Shown: positions 1-5,780, counted from the stretch's first letter. The stretch is DNA of 5,848 nt from JAFGTE01 sp043800105 (GCA_043800105.1 JAZDNJ010000013.1:1-5848), one strand, 5' to 3'. Translations and numbers: made by a program. The notes: generated from the sequence alone by a model not told the origin.

Positions 1-763
1 TTGTAACAATAATCCGCAACGCGAAAATATCGTAGAGTTCTGAAACATAATTTTTATCTTTTTGTTTCAGTTTCCTGAAAATGCTGTAGTAGTGTTTCAC
101 CCTTCCCTCCATTTCAGCCGGAATATTGTTTTTTCTGAGTACTTTTTTCAGAATGGCTGTGCCCTTTTTGATGATATTCTTCTGAAGGCCTGTGGCTTCT
201 TCCATTTCACTGTGAATGCGCCTGAATTCTTCGGGGTGGAGATATCTGAAACACAAATCATCCAGCTCATTTTTGACGCGATAGATTCCAAGACGGGCGG
301 CAATTGGCGAATAAATCGACAGGGTTTCTTCGGCGATTCTTTTCCGTTTTTCGGGCTTAATGTAATCCAGTGTTCTCATGTTGTGAAGGCGGTCGCAAAG
401 CTTTATCAGTATCACCCGGATATCTTTAGCCATCGCCAGAAACATCTTCCTGAGGTTTTCCACTTGTCTTTCGCTGCCCTGATAATAAATTTTGCCCAGT
501 TTTTCAAGTCCCTTCAGCAGTGGGATAATTCTGTCACCAAGTTCTTTCTGAATGTCGTCAGCGGTTGTACGGGTGTCTTCCAGAACATCATGAAGAATGG
601 CCGCTATAAGCGAATCTTCGTCGGGCCTCATGTCCAGCAGAATGCGGGCTGTTTCCAGTGGGTGCTGAATATATGGCTCACCGCTTTCCCTGAAAGGATG
701 GTCGCTTTCTTCGTGGGCCTTTCTGGCGAATTCATACGCCTTTAAAATCCGTTCCTCGTTCAC
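1..763 (-). CDS. rel: RelA/SpoT-family (p)ppGpp synthetase/hydrolase, N-terminal part (cut by window edge)
   Basis: This enzyme makes and degrades the alarmone (p)ppGpp in the stringent response. The 254 visible residues, numbered from the GTG at 763, contain a complete HD hydrolase domain. It has RESGEPYIQHP (R25, H34), LHDVLEDT (H58, D59, E62, D63), ENLRKMFLAMAKDIRVI (102-118) and KLCDRLHNMRT (D124, N128). These match the Mn-binding H/HD/D set and the substrate residues of known Rel hydrolases, so hydrolase activity is expected. The synthetase domain begins near residue 222 (VKHYYSIFRKLKQK, then ELYDIFALRIIV) and leaves the window, so synthetase competence and the C-terminal regulatory domains cannot be judged. 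The start is uncertain. GTG at 763 is the only ATG/GTG/TTG between the upstream in-frame stop and the HD core, but family-like sequence (ISDIIKGAKKYLP) continues in frame upstream of it. No Shine-Dalgarno motif is seen. The gene is divergent from gpmI. Confidence 0.95.
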   Translation of the reverse strand, partial: MNEERILKAYEFARKAHEESDHPFRESGEPYIQHPLETARILLDMRPDEDSLIAAILHDVLEDTRTTADDIQKELGDRIIPLLKGLEKLGKIYYQGSERQVENLRKMFLAMAKDIRVILIKLCDRLHNMRTLDYIKPEKRKRIAEETLSIYSPIAARLGIYRVKNELDDLCFRYLHPEEFRRIHSEMEEATGLQKNIIKKGTAILKKVLRKNNIPAEMEGRVKHYYSIFRKLKQKDKNYVSELYDIFALRIIVT

Positions 764-847
764 GCGGGGAAGGTATTTTTTGGCGCCTTTTATGATGTCA
801 CTGATTGTGGTTTTTTTCAGGGCAAAATCGGTTAGCGGGTGCCTTAT

Positions 848-876
848 ATCTTACTAAATAACGTGTGGTTAAGCAA
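848..876 (-). promoter_or_regulatory. Candidate rel promoter (minus strand)
   Basis: Reading the minus strand, TTGCTT (871-876) is followed after 17 bp by TAAGAT (848-853), a weak sigma70-like pair with 3/6 and 4/6 matches to consensus. It would start transcription near 841, upstream of the rel reading frame. The -35 hexamer overlaps the 872-884 palindrome that also touches the gpmI -10 region. The site is inferred from sequence only. Confidence 0.35.
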
Positions 877-884
877 ATTTTGCT
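872..884. repeat. 13-bp palindrome between divergent rel and gpmI promoters
   Basis: AGCAAA-T-TTTGCT is a perfect 6-1-6 inverted repeat. It overlaps both the candidate rel -35 (871-876) and the upstream part of the gpmI extended -10 (881-889). Its position would suit a shared operator, but a short AT-rich palindrome can arise by chance and no regulator gene is nearby. Confidence 0.5.
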
Positions 885-889
885 ATAGT
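881..889 (+). promoter_or_regulatory. Candidate gpmI extended -10 promoter
   Basis: TGC followed by TATAGT (884-889) forms an extended -10 element on the plus strand. No convincing -35 is visible at 16-18 bp spacing, which is typical of extended -10 promoters. Predicted transcription start is about 895-897, leaving a leader of only about 18-20 nt before the gpmI ATG at 915. That leader contains no Shine-Dalgarno motif. Confidence 0.45.
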
Positions 890-914
890 ATGTAAGTACA
901 CATAACAGCATCTA

Positions 915-2423
915 ATGAACAAAGTAATATTGATTATTTTGGATGGATTCGGAGAAGCACCCGCGGGCCCCGGAAACGCGATCACTACCGCGGACACGCC
1001 TAACCTCGACAGATTACGGCAGGAATATCCTTTTGGCATTCTGCAGGCTTCCGGTGAAGCTGTGGGGCTTACGGCAGGCAGTATGGGCGGGTCCGAAGTG
1101 GGTCATTTTACTATGGGTTCCGGGCGCGTTACTCCTCAATTTCTTCTGGCTATCAACCGGGACATCAAAAGCGGAAAATTCTTTGAGAATGAAGAACTGA
1201 AAGGCGCTTTCGATTACGCGAAAGTGAAGGGTAAACCTCTGCATCTGATGGGCATGATTTCCGATAAAGGGGTGCACTCGCATATCAATCATCTTTTCGC
1301 TCTTTTAGAATGGGCGAAAAAGGAAGAACTGAAAGACGTGTATATCCACTGCATTGGCGATGGCCGCGACGTTGAGGAAAGAAGTATCAAGACTTACCTT
1401 AAACAGGTGCAGGATAAGATCGATGAGCTGGGGGTTGGAAAGATCGCTACTATCATCGGGCGTTATTATTCCATGGACCGCGACAGGAACTGGGACCGCA
1501 CGGAAGTCGGTTATAAGCTTCTGGTCAAAGGCGAGGGGCAGGCGTTCGATGACCCGATGGCGGCCATTGACCACTTTTACGCGGCGGATCCGAAGCTGAC
1601 TGATTATTATATGCCGGCTATCCTGATCGACAAAAAAGGTCTGATAAAAGAAGGCGACGCGGTCATCTTTTTCAACTACCGGACCGACCGCACTAAACAA
1701 CTGACGGCGGCCTTTGTGCACCCCACGTTTGTCGGCTTTAAAAAACTGATCGGCAAAGTGTGGTTCGTGTGTATGGGGCCTTATTCCGATCATGCGCCGG
1801 TGGCTTATAACGTGCCGGAAATCAAAAATAATCTGGCCCACTGGCTTTCTGATCACGGTATTAAACAACTGCGGGTAGCTGAAACCGAAAAATACGCGCA
1901 TGTGACTTTCTTTTTCAATTCCCAGGTCGAGGAACCGGTGAAGGGGGAAGACCGCATTCTGATCGACTCGCCCAAGGTGCCCAGTTACGCCCAGAAGCCC
2001 GAAATGTCGGCCCCGCAAGTGACCACTACCATTCTCAATTCGCTGGAATCCGGAGAGCACGAAGTCATCATCGTAAATTTCGCGAACTGTGACCTGGTGG
2101 GGCACTCAGGCGATCTGAAGGCCACTATCAGGGCGGTGGAGGTCATTGATGACTGTGTGGAGCAGATTCAGAAAAAAGCTATGGAAAAGGGTTATACCTT
2201 TATGCTCACGGGCGACCACGGAAACGCGGATGATATGCTTTACCCCGACGGCTCACAAAAGCCTGCCCATTCCATGAATCAGGTTATTCTGCTAATTGCT
2301 GATCCGGAAAAAAAGATCAAGCAGGTGCGGGATGGCGGTCTTTCCGACGTGGTTCCCACGCTCTTAAAAATCCTCGGTTTACCTAAACCGAAAGAGATGA
2401 CAGGCAAAAGTCTGATCGATTAA
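915..2423 (+). CDS. gpmI: 2,3-bisphosphoglycerate-independent phosphoglycerate mutase
   Basis: This cytoplasmic di-metal enzyme interconverts 3- and 2-phosphoglycerate in lower glycolysis and gluconeogenesis through a phosphoserine intermediate. The 502 residues are the normal length for the family. The phosphatase-like metal sites are complete: D10 (ILDGFG), the catalytic serine S60 (GGSEVGH), D393 and H397 (NCDLVGHSG), D434 and H435 (GDHGNAD) and H452 (AHS). The inserted transferase domain has H121 (VHSH), DGRD 149-152, R183 and R189 (GRYYSMDRD), R256 and R259 (NYRTDR) and K326 (AETEKYAH). The catalytic motif reads GGSEVGH where I recall NSEVGH as usual, a mild variant. The ATG at 915 puts the first metal-binding Asp at the expected distance from the N terminus. 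The codons for the C-terminal LGLPKPKEM also encode a hairpin that probably terminates the convergent neighbour. The stop codon directly abuts that neighbour's stop. Confidence 0.98.
   Translation: MNKVILIILDGFGEAPAGPGNAITTADTPNLDRLRQEYPFGILQASGEAVGLTAGSMGGSEVGHFTMGSGRVTPQFLLAINRDIKSGKFFENEELKGAFDYAKVKGKPLHLMGMISDKGVHSHINHLFALLEWAKKEELKDVYIHCIGDGRDVEERSIKTYLKQVQDKIDELGVGKIATIIGRYYSMDRDRNWDRTEVGYKLLVKGEGQAFDDPMAAIDHFYAADPKLTDYYMPAILIDKKGLIKEGDAVIFFNYRTDRTKQLTAAFVHPTFVGFKKLIGKVWFVCMGPYSDHAPVAYNVPEIKNNLAHWLSDHGIKQLRVAETEKYAHVTFFFNSQVEEPVKGEDRILIDSPKVPSYAQKPEMSAPQVTTTILNSLESGEHEVIIVNFANCDLVGHSGDLKATIRAVEVIDDCVEQIQKKAMEKGYTFMLTGDHGNADDMLYPDGSQKPAHSMNQVILLIADPEKKIKQVRDGGLSDVVPTLLKILGLPKPKEMTGKSLID
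2366..2391 (-). terminator. Intrinsic terminator of the minus-strand membrane-protein gene, inside gpmI
   Basis: Read on the minus strand, TCGGTTTA-GG-TAAACCGA (2374-2391) is a perfect 8-bp inverted repeat; in RNA the closing pair would probably open to give a 7-bp stem and a 4-nt loop. Three bases later comes a run of five T (2366-2370). It lies 33 bp past the stop codon at 2424, where a terminator for that gene should be. On the plus strand there is no T tract after the stem, so it should act one way only. It sits inside the conserved gpmI C-terminal codons. Confidence 0.6.
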
Positions 2424-2708
2424 CTATTCCTCGCTTTTCTTTTCGCCGCTCTTCTTTGATTTCTTACTTCTATGTGTGGCGGCCTGTTTGCTTTTTTCAA
2501 TAATCATCATGGCAATTCTGATTGGCTGCCATAAATAATGATTGATCAGATCTATTGTATCCTTGGCTTTTGCACTCACCTTATTGATATTCGCCAGGAT
2601 TTTGATCGCGTGATAAAGCGCAATCACAAGGAAGCCAGCCACAAAAGCGATTGCGATTGTTAAGACGAGATAAAGGATGTCCAATGGTGTAGAATAAAGT
2701 TCGAGCAT
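2424..2708 (-). CDS. Small single-pass membrane protein of unknown function
   Basis: The 94-residue protein has a hydrophobic helix at about 9-33 (LDILYLVLTIAIAFVAGFLV and following). A helical, mildly amphipathic stretch follows at about 37-73, containing NINKVSAKAKDTIDLINHY and WQPIRIAMMIIEKS. The tail is very rich in Lys and Ser (79-94, KKSKKSGEKKSEE). By the positive-inside rule the tail should be cytoplasmic, with a short N terminus outside. The layout of one transmembrane helix plus a helical segment resembles DUF948-like proteins and small Patescibacteria proteins I recall beginning 'TPLDILYIVLA', but I cannot assign a family. It is likely a real gene: it has a good candidate promoter and terminator and fills the gap between gpmI and murJ. 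It is convergent with gpmI with 0 bp between stop codons, and divergent from murJ with 30 bp between start codons. Confidence 0.8.
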   Translation of the reverse strand: MLELYSTPLDILYLVLTIAIAFVAGFLVIALYHAIKILANINKVSAKAKDTIDLINHYLWQPIRIAMMIIEKSKQAATHRSKKSKKSGEKKSEE

Positions 2709-2726
2709 AATTTAACTTTTTGTTTT

Positions 2727-2733
2727 TTATATT
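2727..2733 (+). promoter_or_regulatory. murJ -10 box placed for a leaderless mRNA
   Basis: TTATATT contains a -10-like hexamer (TTATAT or TATATT) ending 5-6 bp before the murJ ATG at 2739. With usual spacing, transcription would begin at or next to the A of the ATG, giving a leaderless message. This agrees with the lack of any Shine-Dalgarno motif in the T-rich upstream stretch. No good -35 is visible, and AT-rich sequence makes chance matches common. Confidence 0.45.
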
Positions 2734-2760
2734 GTAGCATGCTTCAACGCATTCCGGCAA
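2731..2760 (-). promoter_or_regulatory. Candidate promoter of the small membrane-protein gene
   Basis: On the minus strand, TTGCCG (2755-2760) and TACAAT (2731-2736) are separated by 18 bp and match consensus at 4/6 and 5/6 positions. Transcription would start near 2724, leaving a leader of about 16 nt with no Shine-Dalgarno motif before the ATG at 2708. The -35 and most of the spacer lie within the first codons of murJ, so the two divergent promoters interlock. Confidence 0.5.
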
Positions 2761-4271
2761 CATTAATCCTGGCCATCTCAGCGCTCCTGAGTCGTTTGCT
2801 TGGGCTTGTCCGCGATCACCTGCTGGCCAGCGCGTTTGGGGCTTCCAGTGGGCAGGGTATTTATAATCTGGATGCTTACTATGCCGCTTTCCGAATTCCT
2901 GACATGCTCTATAACCTGCTTATCTTCGGGGCTATTTCAGCGGCTTTTATTCCGATTTTTACTCAGTACAAAAAATCCGGTGAACTCAAAAAGGCCTGGG
3001 AGTTTGCCAGCAATATGATGCACCTTATGCTCATATTTATTCTGGTGGTGGCGGGAGTGGCCTATCTTCTGGCACCTCAGCTGGCGCATTTGGTGGCAGG
3101 GGGCTTTGAGGCTGAGTCCTTTGTACTAACGGTTCGGCTTATGCGGATTATGCTTCTTTCACCAATTATCTTTACTTTTTCGGCTATTTTTATCAGCATC
3201 CAGGATAGCTTTAAGGTTTTTTTCTGGCGGAGTCTTGCGCCCCTCTTTTATAATCTTGGAATCATTTTCGGCGTGATTTATTTCGCGCAGGATTTTGGTG
3301 TGGTGGGGGTGACCTGGGGCGTGATCATTGGCGCTCTGCTTCAGCTTATCGTTCAGGTTCCCGCCCTCAGGACTGTTGGTTATAAGCATGTGTGGCTGAT
3401 TGATTGGGCGCGGTCAGATGTGCGGGAAGCTATCAGGCTGATTGTGCCGCGGGTGATAGGATTATCCCTCACGCAGATTACTCTGGTTGTGAACACACTG
3501 ATTGCCAGTTTTTTGGTAACAGGATCAATTACTATATTTTACTTCGCGGATAACTTGCAGGCGGTTCCGCTAGGTATTATCGGCATTTCGTTTGCCATTA
3601 CTTCCTTTGCCACACTGTCGGAATTGGCCATGGAGACGAGTCCCACAGCTTTTGTGACTGAAATCCGGCGTGTGAGTCAGCAGGTGCTTTTTTTAATCAT
3701 TCCTGCAACGTTGGGCATGCTGTTTTTGCGGGCGCAGATCATCGATGTGATTCTGGTGGCCGGAAAGTTCACGGCCTCGGACGCGTCCATTTTAGAAGCC
3801 GTTCTCGGTTTCCTGCTTATCTCACTTTTTGCCCAGTCCCTCATTCCGCTTTTCAGCCGAGGGTTTTACGCGTATCACAATACGAAGACGCCCGTTATTA
3901 CGGCTATTGTCGGTTCGATGGTGGGTGTGGGGGGAAGTTATTTACTGGCTATTGTATACGGCATGGGGGTGGTCGGTATCGGCATCGCTTTTTCAGCCGG
4001 AAGCATTCTGAACTTCGTTTTGCTCTATATTCTGATGTGCCGAAAGTGTGAAGGGCGGATTTTTGACTGGCTGAACGTTTTTAAAATGGTGTTCGCGGGA
4101 GGAGTGATGTACAGCACGTTGTATTTGGTTTCCGATTACGTCAGTTATGGCGAAAGACTGATCGACCGAATGGGCAGTTTGGCTCTGCTGACATTGGTGG
4201 GTATGATTAGCTACTTTTTGATGGCGCGAATCCTGAAAATTCCGGAGCTTAAGATGATTATTCGTAGATAA
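2739..4271 (+). CDS. murJ: Lipid II flippase MurJ (MOP/MVF superfamily)
   Basis: MurJ flips the lipid-linked peptidoglycan precursor lipid II to the outer face of the cytoplasmic membrane. The 510 residues are almost wholly hydrophobic, with about 13-14 membrane segments, the usual size and layout. The N-terminal signature SRLLGLVRD (18-26) supplies R19 and R25, matching the essential R18 and R24 of E. coli MurJ, and D45 (LDAYYAAFRIPD) matches its D39. SAAFIPIF (67-74), APLFYNLGIIFG (167-178) and GFYAYHNTKTPV (375-386) are further family motifs. By hand alignment, E. coli R52, R270 and E273 become Tyr58, Asn272 and Ala275. I recall YN and NLQ variants of this kind in CPR and other non-proteobacterial MurJ, so this need not mean loss of function. 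The start has no Shine-Dalgarno motif; a -10 box lies right before it. murD, of the same pathway, converges on it. Confidence 0.96.
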   Translation: MLQRIPATLILAISALLSRLLGLVRDHLLASAFGASSGQGIYNLDAYYAAFRIPDMLYNLLIFGAISAAFIPIFTQYKKSGELKKAWEFASNMMHLMLIFILVVAGVAYLLAPQLAHLVAGGFEAESFVLTVRLMRIMLLSPIIFTFSAIFISIQDSFKVFFWRSLAPLFYNLGIIFGVIYFAQDFGVVGVTWGVIIGALLQLIVQVPALRTVGYKHVWLIDWARSDVREAIRLIVPRVIGLSLTQITLVVNTLIASFLVTGSITIFYFADNLQAVPLGIIGISFAITSFATLSELAMETSPTAFVTEIRRVSQQVLFLIIPATLGMLFLRAQIIDVILVAGKFTASDASILEAVLGFLLISLFAQSLIPLFSRGFYAYHNTKTPVITAIVGSMVGVGGSYLLAIVYGMGVVGIGIAFSAGSILNFVLLYILMCRKCEGRIFDWLNVFKMVFAGGVMYSTLYLVSDYVSYGERLIDRMGSLALLTLVGMISYFLMARILKIPELKMIIRR

Positions 4272-4276
4272 TTGCA

Positions 4277-4288
4277 GGCAATTTTGCC
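4277..4288. repeat. Short inverted repeat just after the murJ stop
   Basis: GGCAA-TT-TTGCC is a perfect 5-2-5 inverted repeat starting 5 bp after the murJ stop codon. In RNA it would form at most a 4-5 bp stem. No T tract follows directly (a T5 run appears at about 4305-4309), so it is a weak candidate for a terminator or 3'-end structure. Confidence 0.35.
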
Positions 4289-4325
4289 AGAGGGTCGGTA
4301 TATCTTTTTAGGGTAAGGAATTTTG

Positions 4326-4366
4326 TTGCACAAACTTTGCACCAATCTTGTGCAAACTTTGTGCAA
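4326..4366. repeat. 41-bp imperfect palindrome at the centre of the murJ/murD convergent gap
   Basis: The arms are TTGCACAAA (4326-4334) with TTTGTGCAA (4358-4366), 9 bp perfect, and TTTGCAC (4336-4342) with GTGCAAA (4350-4356), 7 bp perfect. One opposed C pair (4335/4357) separates them and the loop is 7 nt (4343-4349). It lies 54 bp past the murJ stop and 52 bp past the murD stop, so it is central in the gap. A bidirectional transcription end or mRNA 3'-end stabiliser is the simplest role, but no T tract follows on either strand. It could instead bind a protein: TGCA cores recur at 4327, 4338, 4351, 4362 and 4373, roughly one per helical turn. The structure is certain; the function is inferred. 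Confidence 0.85.
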
Positions 4367-4418
4367 GATCTGTGCATCAGAATTATAACGCCCAAAAAGC
4401 ATATCCCGACTGGTGTTG

Positions 4419-5774
4419 TTATTTTAAATTTTCGATGATTTTTTTGAAATTCTTTCCCCGTTCTTTGGCATTCCTGAACATATCAAAGCTGGCGCAGGCG
4501 GGGGAGAGTACGATGTTGTCACCTGACTGAGCGAGACTCAGGGCCTCTTTGATTATTTTTTGAAAATCGCGGGTGGTGTCCAGATGCAGAATCAGATTCT
4601 CGGCGCCCTCGGTTTTCATGGCTTCGGCGATTCGTTCGCCCTCGGCGCCATACAGGTAAACTCGTGTATTTGTTTCGGCAATATGGTGGGCCATAAAACT
4701 AAAGTCCGAATGTTTGGTACTGCCACCCAAAAGCAGAATCAGTTTGCCCTTTGGGAATTGCTGAGTGGCTACGATGGCGGATTCGGGGGTGGTGCAGGCG
4801 GAGTCGTTGTAAAACTTTATACCGTTTATTTCGCGCACGAATTCAAGCCGATGTTCCACGCCTCTGAATTCAGCAAGGGCTTTTTTGATTGTCAGCGGAC
4901 TTGCGCCATGAAGCAGGCTGACGGCCACGGCGGCAAGAATATTGTCGGGATGAGTTTTGAGCGTAAGGTCTTCTTTGGTCAGAATTTCTACGGCTTCGTT
5001 TCCGAATTGGGCGAAGAGTTTATTTCCTTTCCACATACTCCAGGCTTTACCCCCCCCGCCACGGCGGGCAGGTTTTTTGTTCAGCCAGAAGATCTGGCCG
5101 GGTGCCTTGTCAGCCAGTTTGGAAGAATTCTCGTTGGCCGAGTTTAAAACCGCCCAGTCATTCGGGGTCTGGTGTGTGATCAGGTTGGTTTTGGCATGAA
5201 TGTAGTCTTCTTCATTTTCGTGCCAGTCCAGGTGGTTGGGGGTGATGTTCAGAACGACGGAAATATGGGGGGACATTTTCAGATCTGCGAACTGGAAGCT
5301 GGAGACCTCAAGAAGGACGGGCCATGGTTTGCTTAAGGCTTCTTCAAGAACAGGTTTCCTGTCATTTCCTCCCACGATTATTTCATTGCCGTAATGTGCG
5401 CGAAGGATTCTTTCAATCATTCCTGTGGTCGTTGTCTTCCCGTTGCTTCCCGTTACAGCCGTCAGCCTGTTGGCGGCGGTTTCGAGTGTGAGTTCGGTCA
5501 TCGAGGTGATCGTACAGCCTGCGTTTCGGGCCTTCAGAATTCCCGGCAGGTTGTAATGAACGCCCGGACTTCGAATGATGGTTTTGAAGTCGGTTAAATT
5601 TTCGAAGGCGGAGGAACCTATCTGGCTCTTTGTATTTTCGGGTAATTCAATGGATTCTTTTTCATCACAAATGGTGATGTCAAAAACGCCCTGAGTCTTT
5701 AAAAATTCAAAAGCTGATTGGCCTTCTACGCCAAAACCGAGAATAGCAACTGGTGGCTTTATGACTGTCTTCAT
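4419..5774 (-). CDS. murD: UDP-N-acetylmuramoyl-L-alanine:D-glutamate ligase MurD
   Basis: MurD is the cytoplasmic ATP-dependent enzyme that adds D-glutamate to UDP-MurNAc-L-Ala in peptidoglycan precursor synthesis. The 451 residues show the three Mur-ligase domains. The N-terminal Rossmann-like UDP-binding domain has ILGFGVEGQS (11-20) and RSPGV (68-72). The central ATPase domain has the P-loop TGSNGKTTTT (108-117), EVSSFQF (156-162), NITPNHLDWH (176-185) and K195 in YIHAK, matching the carbamylated Lys of E. coli MurD. The C-terminal domain has HRLEFV (308-313), NDSACTTPES (323-332), LLLGGSTKHSDF (347-358) and SPACASFDMF (424-433). The EVSSFQ and SPACASFD motifs point to MurD rather than MurC, MurE or MurF. 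NDSACTTP differs from the E. coli NDSKATN, whose Lys is absent. Residues 235-243 (PARRGGGGK) are encoded by a GC-rich palindrome and a G8 run and look like a small insertion. The ATG at 5774 has no Shine-Dalgarno motif; TATAAT lies 6 bp upstream. Confidence 0.97.
   Translation of the reverse strand: MKTVIKPPVAILGFGVEGQSAFEFLKTQGVFDITICDEKESIELPENTKSQIGSSAFENLTDFKTIIRSPGVHYNLPGILKARNAGCTITSMTELTLETAANRLTAVTGSNGKTTTTGMIERILRAHYGNEIIVGGNDRKPVLEEALSKPWPVLLEVSSFQFADLKMSPHISVVLNITPNHLDWHENEEDYIHAKTNLITHQTPNDWAVLNSANENSSKLADKAPGQIFWLNKKPARRGGGGKAWSMWKGNKLFAQFGNEAVEILTKEDLTLKTHPDNILAAVAVSLLHGASPLTIKKALAEFRGVEHRLEFVREINGIKFYNDSACTTPESAIVATQQFPKGKLILLLGGSTKHSDFSFMAHHIAETNTRVYLYGAEGERIAEAMKTEGAENLILHLDTTRDFQKIIKEALSLAQSGDNIVLSPACASFDMFRNAKERGKNFKKIIENLK
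5050..5072. repeat. GC-rich palindrome with C8/G8 run inside murD
   Basis: CCCGCC-AC-GGCGGG (5055-5068) is a perfect 6-2-6 inverted repeat. It is joined on one side to a run of eight C (5050-5057; G8 in the murD coding strand) and on the other to CAGG and a T6 run (5073-5078). It encodes the low-complexity PARRGGGG stretch of MurD and differs sharply in composition from its surroundings. On the plus strand, which is antisense to murD, the stem plus T run resembles an intrinsic terminator. It may be a copy of a small dispersed palindromic repeat tolerated within a coding region. Confidence 0.7.
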
Positions 5775-5780
5775 GAGGGC

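Noticed and set aside
62..745. Plus-strand 227-residue open frame
   Set aside because: It is antisense to rel, whose minus-strand translation gives an uninterrupted HD hydrolase domain with all metal-binding residues. The plus-strand product is Phe-rich with no recognisable motif.
1305..2105. Minus-strand 266-residue open frame within gpmI
   Set aside because: It lies wholly opposite the conserved gpmI coding sequence and its product has no recognisable domain. It is best explained as a shadow frame.
4326..4380. CRISPR array or classic tandem repeat array
   Set aside because: The repeated units are only about 11 bp, degenerate, partly inverted and without spacers, and no cas gene is in the window.
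4211..4402. Minus-strand 63-residue frame spanning the murJ end and the phased palindrome
   Set aside because: It runs through the non-coding palindrome and antisense to murJ. Its ATG lies upstream of the only nearby minus-strand -10 box, and it has no recognisable domain.
5055..5078. Plus-strand intrinsic terminator (GC stem plus T6)
   Set aside because: It looks like a terminator on the plus strand, but no plus-strand gene precedes it because it is inside murD on the other strand. It is more likely a by-product of the palindrome beside an A-rich Asn-Lys-Lys codon stretch.
4560..5147. Plus-strand 195-residue open frame opposite murD
   Set aside because: It is antisense to conserved murD motifs, Gly/Phe-rich without family features, and has no promoter or ribosome-binding signal. 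It is a shadow.
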